A stretch of 28,153 nucleotides of DNA from Akkermansiaceae bacterium UBA1315 (lineage in GTDB: Bacteria > Verrucomicrobiota > Verrucomicrobiia > Verrucomicrobiales > Akkermansiaceae): positions 62,308 through 90,460 of the forward strand of contig DBTN01000040.1 in assembly GCA_002307065.1 (NCBI GenBank). The letters are read 5' to 3'. The notes under the pieces were generated by a model. That model saw only the letters and a program-made list of their open reading frames with translations, had not been told where the DNA came from and did not search any database. Below, piece by piece: positions 24,188-28,153 of the stretch. A program made the translations under genes and the position numbers. How positions within the stretch are numbered: position 1 is the stretch's first letter; every line of letters starts with the position of its first letter.

Positions 24188-25426
24188 ATGGAACTCCAGC
24201 AAAAACTCGCGATTCTTGCCGATGCCGCAAAATATGATGCCTCCTGCGCAAGCTCGGGCGCGAATCGGAGAGACTCTTCGAATGGAAAAGGCGTCGGTTC
24301 GACCGGCGGGGCGGGAATTTGCCACAGTTACGCTCCGGATGGGCGGTGCATTTCGCTTTTGAAAGTCCTGTTAACCAACCGATGCTTGTACGATTGCCAT
24401 TATTGCATCAATCGGCGTTCGAGTAACGTGCGGCGCGCCGCGTTCACGGCGGAAGAAGTGGTGAAACTCACTTTGGACTTTTATAAGAGAAATTATATCG
24501 AGGGGTTGTTTCTCAGTTCTGGCATTATTCGCAGTGCCGACTACACGATGGAAAGGGTGGTGGAGGTCGCGCGGACTTTACGAGAAGTTCACGATTTTCG
24601 AGGTTATATCCATCTTAAAACCATTCCCGAAGCTTCGCCCGAATTGATTGAGCAAGCGGCGAAATATGCTGATCGGATTAGCATCAATTTGGAATTGCCC
24701 ACCCAGCAAAGCCTGGACCGGTTAGCACCGGAGAAAAACTTCGTTCGGACGAAGCAGGCGATGGGACGGATTCGTGTGAAATTGGAGGATGCGGCGGATC
24801 GCCGAAAAACCGGAGATAAAAAACTGCGTCACGCAACCGGTCAAAGTACGCAAGTCATCGTAGGTGCTGACGCTTCCACGGACGCGGATTTTCTGAATCG
24901 ATCGGAAGAACTCTATGCCTCATATCGGATGAGCCGGGTTTATTATTCTGCATTCAGCCCGATCACCGAGCCGTCTTCCATTTTGCCGCTGAGTGCGCCG
25001 CCTTTGATTCGCGAACATCGATTGTATCAAGCCGATTGGCTGATGCGATTTTACGGATTTCAAACTTCGGAAATCGTTAATGAAAAGCATCCGAACCTCG
25101 ATCTGCGGCTCGATCCCAAACTGGCCTGGGCTCTCCGGCAGAGGCATGAATTTCCGATCGATCTCCACACGGCGACACGCGATCAACTGCTTCGTGTTCC
25201 GGGGCTTGGCGTGAGAAACGTGGATCGTATCATCCGGATTCGGCGGCATACCCGAATTCGGTTGGAAGATCTCGCGCGGCTGAGGGTTTCGTTACCAAAA
25301 GTCCGGCCGTTCATCATCACTGCGGATCATCGTCCGCGACTTGAGGAACTAGACATTGACCGGTTTTACGCGCGACTGCCGATACAGCATGAACAGCTCG
25401 AATTATTTCCCCATGCGCTGCGTTGA
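24188..25426 (+). CDS. Putative DNA modification/repair radical SAM protein
   Basis: The 412-residue protein is a radical SAM enzyme with a C-terminal helix-hairpin-helix. The N-terminus MELQQKLAILADAAKYDASC and the GAGICHSYAPDGRCISLLKVLLTNRCLYDCHYCINR block match the family described as putative DNA modification/repair radical SAM protein (TIGR03916); the [4Fe-4S] ligands are in CLYDCHYC (C-x3-C-x2-C). The HhH region reads DLHTATRDQLLRVPGLGVRNVDRIIRIRR (about 325-360), a non-specific DNA-binding element. I chose the ATG at 24188 by the conserved N-terminus. The gene overlaps the DUF4130-UdgX gene by 14 bp, the standard partner of this family. The exact reaction is unknown; coupling with uracil-DNA processing suggests repair of damaged bases. 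Confidence 0.92.
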   Translation: MELQQKLAILADAAKYDASCASSGANRRDSSNGKGVGSTGGAGICHSYAPDGRCISLLKVLLTNRCLYDCHYCINRRSSNVRRAAFTAEEVVKLTLDFYKRNYIEGLFLSSGIIRSADYTMERVVEVARTLREVHDFRGYIHLKTIPEASPELIEQAAKYADRISINLELPTQQSLDRLAPEKNFVRTKQAMGRIRVKLEDAADRRKTGDKKLRHATGQSTQVIVGADASTDADFLNRSEELYASYRMSRVYYSAFSPITEPSSILPLSAPPLIREHRLYQADWLMRFYGFQTSEIVNEKHPNLDLRLDPKLAWALRQRHEFPIDLHTATRDQLLRVPGLGVRNVDRIIRIRRHTRIRLEDLARLRVSLPKVRPFIITADHRPRLEELDIDRFYARLPIQHEQLELFPHALR

Positions 25427-26843
25427 TCCAGGAACTCATTTCGATTCGTGGAAAGTCGTTGCACGCGGTTTGCTAGCGGAACGTGTCCGACCCGAAGAAG
25501 TGGTGTGGGAACCCGGCGAAAGCTTATTTGCGAACGAGCCTGTTGTGAAAACCGTTGCTCCGATTTCCGTCCCCGCGGATTTGGTCGATCTCGCGAAAGC
25601 CGTCACGTGCCATCAGGATTCTTCACGCTGGGCGTTACTCTACCGGATTTTTTGGCGTGTGATTCTAGGTGGAGAAAGAAAACTGTTAGAAATTTCCAGC
25701 GACCGTGATGTGGCGAAGGCGCGGGTGATGCAAAAGAGCGTGCGCCGTGAAATTCATAAGATGCATGCGTTTGTCCGGTTTCGAAAAGTCGGCGAAGATG
25801 AAACCGGTCGAGAGCGGTTCGTTGCTTGGTTTGAGCCGGATCATTTCATTGTGGAGGCAGGAACGCCCTTTTTTCGGAAACGTTTCGCAAACATGGATTG
25901 GTCGATCTTTACGCCGAAAGGTTGTGCGCATTGGTTCGGTGGACAGCTGAAATTTTCGGAAGGGATTCCGGTGGACCCGACCCATCATCCAGATGAACTG
26001 GAGGCGGTTTGGAAAACCTATTACCGTAGTATTTTTAATCCGGCGCGTTTGAAAGTCGGCGCGATGCGAGCGGAGATGCCGAAGCGTTATTGGAAAAATT
26101 TGCCGGAGGCGGATCTCATCGAATCGCTGGTGCGCGACAGTCAAAATCGGGTGGGGGAGATGTTAGAAATCGAGCCGCGACCGGTTCGTGCCGAGCGGAA
26201 AAATGCCTATCTTGGCAATCTGAAGGAGCGGTCCATCGTTCCCCATTGCGCCGGGCCCGGAGGAGACTCGAGCATTGAGGAAATCGCGAGGCTTCTTCCA
26301 GGTTGTCGTCAGTGTCCGCTTTGGAAAAGTGCGACCCAGGCCGTTCCTGGCGAGGGTCCGATGGACGCAAGAGTCATGATCGTCGGCGAACAACCGGGAG
26401 ATCGAGAAGATTTGGAGGGCCGTCCGTTTGTGGGGCCTGCGGGGAAATTGCTCGATCAGGCACTGGCAGAAGCCGGTATCGATCGGGGATCTGCCTATCT
26501 CACCAACGCGGTGAAACATTTTAAATGGGAAGCTCGTGGCAAACATCGGCTGCACCACAAACCGGCGGCGGGAGAAATCGACGCGTGTAAGCCGTGGCTG
26601 CTTGCGGAGCTGTCAAAAATCGCACCGGAGATTTTGGTCATTCTCGGAAATACGGCAGCGAGATCATTGCTGGGACCGGGCATTCAAGTGTCAAAACAAC
26701 GAGGAATTTTTGCCGCGCCGCATCTTGCCAAAAAGGTGATCCTCACGGTCCATCCGTCATTTCTTCTTCGCGTCTCTGGTGAAGAGAGAAAGAAGGAAGA
26801 ATACCGGTTGTTCGTTTCAGATCTCGAACTTGCGATGACCTGA
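25413..26843 (+). CDS. DUF4130 - UdgX uracil-DNA glycosylase-like fusion
   Basis: The 476-residue protein joins two domains. Residues 1 to about 250 form the DUF4130 (TIGR03915, SAM/DNA-metabolism associated) domain, with FDSWKVVARGLLAERVRPEEVVWE, VMQKSVRREIHKMHAFVRFRKV and FANMDWSIFTPKGCAHWFGG. Residues from about 290 form a UdgX-type domain: CRQCPLWKSATQAVPGEGP (Fe-S cysteines), VGEQPGDREDLEGRPFVGP (324 on), and TNAVKHFKW followed by the family's insertion loop GKHRLHHKP. H381 aligns with the His (H109 in the M. smegmatis protein) that bonds covalently to uracil-derived abasic DNA in UdgX. TVHPSFLLR closes the domain. The start is uncertain: ATG 25413 is chosen, with 25389 and 25356 in frame. 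It overlaps the radical SAM gene, its usual partner. Confidence 0.9.
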   Translation: MRCVDPGTHFDSWKVVARGLLAERVRPEEVVWEPGESLFANEPVVKTVAPISVPADLVDLAKAVTCHQDSSRWALLYRIFWRVILGGERKLLEISSDRDVAKARVMQKSVRREIHKMHAFVRFRKVGEDETGRERFVAWFEPDHFIVEAGTPFFRKRFANMDWSIFTPKGCAHWFGGQLKFSEGIPVDPTHHPDELEAVWKTYYRSIFNPARLKVGAMRAEMPKRYWKNLPEADLIESLVRDSQNRVGEMLEIEPRPVRAERKNAYLGNLKERSIVPHCAGPGGDSSIEEIARLLPGCRQCPLWKSATQAVPGEGPMDARVMIVGEQPGDREDLEGRPFVGPAGKLLDQALAEAGIDRGSAYLTNAVKHFKWEARGKHRLHHKPAAGEIDACKPWLLAELSKIAPEILVILGNTAARSLLGPGIQVSKQRGIFAAPHLAKKVILTVHPSFLLRVSGEERKKEEYRLFVSDLELAMT

Positions 26844-26859
26844 CTTATCCGGGTGGGTG

Positions 26860-26966
26860 AAACGAAACGCGGAGGCTATGAGTTCGCGGAGAGAGGTTCG
26901 CTGAGTTTGGAGAAATGAAAATCTCCTATGATTTCTCAGCGAACTTTGCGTCTCCGCGTTTCGTTT
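26860..26966. repeat. Nested long hairpin between convergent genes
   Basis: The outer arms AAACGAAACGCGGAG (26860-26874) and CTCCGCGTTTCGTTT (26952-26966) are perfectly complementary over 15 bp. The inner arms GTTCGCTGAG (26896-26905) and CTCAGCGAAC (26935-26944) pair over 10 bp, and GGAGA/TCTCC forms a third tier inside. It fills the gap between the UdgX-fusion and ftsH stop codons, so it may terminate both. Its CTCCGCGTTTCG-type arms also resemble a dispersed extragenic element. Confidence 0.7.
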
Positions 26967-26968
26967 GG

Positions 26969-28153
26969 TTAAGCAGGTGCGCCGACGACACCGGGAATGG
27001 GACCGTCGTCTTCGGGACGATCGTCATCGGTGGCTTTTGAAACCGGTTTTTTGAGAAATTGCTCAGGAACCGGTGGGGGTTTCGGCGCGGAAGGTGGGTT
27101 GCGCATTTCGCCGTGCTCGATGATGTCGCGCAGGTGGCTGGCATCGAGTGTTTCGAATTCAAGAAGCGCTTGGGCGATCAGTTCGACCGTGTGGCGATTC
27201 TTGGTGAGGATCTCCGTGGCTTGCTGATAGGCGTTATCGATGAAGGATTTGATTTCTTCGTCGATGACGCGGGAGGTGCTTTCGCTGTAGTTGGCTTTGC
27301 GGCCGCCCATGTCTCCGCGTCCGACAAAAACCGGTCCGTCACCATCGCCGTATTCGACCATGCCGAGTTTGTCGCTCATGCCCCATTCGCAAACCATTGC
27401 CCGTGCGAGGGAGGTGGCCTGACGGATGTCACCGGACGCTCCGTTGGAGACATCGTCGCTGTGGAAACCTTCGGCAATCCGGCCGCCCATCGTCACGATG
27501 AGGTTGGCGAGTGCTTCTTTTTTCTGGGTCGAATATTTGTCGCCGTCCGGGAGATACATGGTCGCGCCAAGGTATGGGCCGCGTGGAATGATCGTGACCT
27601 TGTGGAGCGGGTGAGTGTGGGGGAGCACCATGTTGAGGTAGGCGTGACCGGCTTCGTGCCAGGCGGTGCCGATGCGTTCCTTGTCGGACATGGCCATGCT
27701 GCGGCGTTCGCGGCCCCAGCGGACCTTGTCACGGGCTTCTTCCATTTCGGCAAGTGTGACGGCGGAAAGTCCGCGGCGGGCGGCGAGGAGAGCCGACTCG
27801 TTGATGAGGTTTGCAAGTTCCGCACCGGAGAAACCAGGGGTTCCGCGAGCGATGACCGCGAGGTCGACACCGGCGGCGAGTTTGATTTTTTTCACGTGAA
27901 CGCGGAGAATTTCTTCGCGGCCATTGACGTCAGGAAGGGAAACTGTGACCTGGCGGTCAAAACGGCCCGGGCGAAGCAACGCCGGATCGAGCACGTCTGG
28001 ACGGTTGGTGGCGGCGATGATGATGACGCCTTCTTGGGTGTCAAAGCCGTCCATTTCGACGAGGAGTTGGTTGAGCGTTTGTTCGCGCTCGTCATGTCCA
28101 CCGCCCATGCCGTGGCCACGGTGACGACCGACGGCGTCGATTTCGTCGATGAA
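26969..28153 (-). CDS. ftsH: ATP-dependent zinc metalloprotease FtsH (C-terminal part, cut by window edge)
   Basis: FtsH is a membrane-anchored hexameric AAA+ protease that degrades misfolded and regulatory proteins, including LpxC in E. coli. The visible 394 residues begin in Walker B (FIDEIDAVGRHRG) and continue with ERE-QTLNQLLVEMDGF, IAATNRPDVLDPALLRPGRFDRQV (SRH arginines), and the protease zinc site TAWHEAGHAYL (HEAGH). A second Asp ligand region follows in ATSLARAMVCEWGMSDKLG. The C-terminus ends in a Pro-rich and acidic tail (PPSAPKPPPVPEQF...DDRPEDDGPIPGVVGAPA), longer than in many FtsH proteins. The gene is open to the right edge, so the N-terminal membrane part and Walker A lie outside. 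It converges with the UdgX-fusion gene. Confidence 0.96.
   Translation of the reverse strand, partial: FIDEIDAVGRHRGHGMGGGHDEREQTLNQLLVEMDGFDTQEGVIIIAATNRPDVLDPALLRPGRFDRQVTVSLPDVNGREEILRVHVKKIKLAAGVDLAVIARGTPGFSGAELANLINESALLAARRGLSAVTLAEMEEARDKVRWGRERRSMAMSDKERIGTAWHEAGHAYLNMVLPHTHPLHKVTIIPRGPYLGATMYLPDGDKYSTQKKEALANLIVTMGGRIAEGFHSDDVSNGASGDIRQATSLARAMVCEWGMSDKLGMVEYGDGDGPVFVGRGDMGGRKANYSESTSRVIDEEIKSFIDNAYQQATEILTKNRHTVELIAQALLEFETLDASHLRDIIEHGEMRNPPSAPKPPPVPEQFLKKPVSKATDDDRPEDDGPIPGVVGAPA

Overview
The window looks like a chromosomal segment from a Gram-negative bacterium, most likely a member of the Verrucomicrobiota/PVC group. That placement is an inference from overall gene style and from the dispersed hairpin and 'GAACRTCGAAC' repeats; no rRNA or other phylogenetic marker was available to test it. 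The Gram-negative cell plan rests on lpxB (lipid A synthesis), two lipobox-bearing lipoproteins and a proton-pumping complex I. I see no tRNA, rRNA, CRISPR array, insertion sequence, phage gene or plasmid function. Most genes are housekeeping or metabolic.

Layout. 1-365: non-coding, with two inverted copies of a 19-bp palindrome. 366-3647 (minus): a tight four-gene run, reading TPR membrane protein, bactofilin, zinc-ribbon bactofilin, nadA. 3648-3904: a repeat-rich gap with a 40-bp palindrome. 3905-5029 (plus): lpxB, bracketed by the same repeats. 5325-5534: a small His-rich lipoprotein. 5685-6320 (minus): a RibD-type reductase, divergent from an SLC13-type transporter (6461-8293). 8330-8836 (minus): a double-ACT GcvR-like protein, divergent from an unfamiliar AAA-type ATPase (8980-10689). 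Then, all on plus: nuoD, nuoE, a DUF1003 membrane protein, mprF, an AcvB/VirJ-like hydrolase, nuoF, a DoxX/MauE-like protein, pyrF, an MBL-fold hydrolase, an MsrA lipoprotein, a D-2-hydroxyacid dehydrogenase, amt, a DNA-repair-type radical SAM protein and a DUF4130-UdgX fusion. The window ends inside ftsH (minus), which is cut by the right edge.

How the genes work together. Complex I genes nuoD/E and nuoF are split by an envelope module (DUF1003-mprF-acvB-like). In that module MprF would make and flip lysyl-phosphatidylglycerol and the AcvB-like protein would probably hydrolyse it. An 18-bp palindrome ahead of nuoD matches the operator of the NADH-sensing repressor Rex, and a weaker copy precedes the ATPase gene. 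The amt gene has a well-matched sigma-54 -24/-12 promoter and a strong terminator. The radical SAM and DUF4130-UdgX genes overlap and form a known type of DNA-repair pair. The paired bactofilins with a TPR membrane protein look like a cytoskeletal or envelope-scaffold operon.

Two signals lie outside ordinary annotation. The hexamer palindrome ACCGGT is heavily over-represented across the whole window, inside and outside genes. A family of short GAACRTCGAAC-type repeats flanks lpxB and creates a false N-terminal extension of its reading frame.
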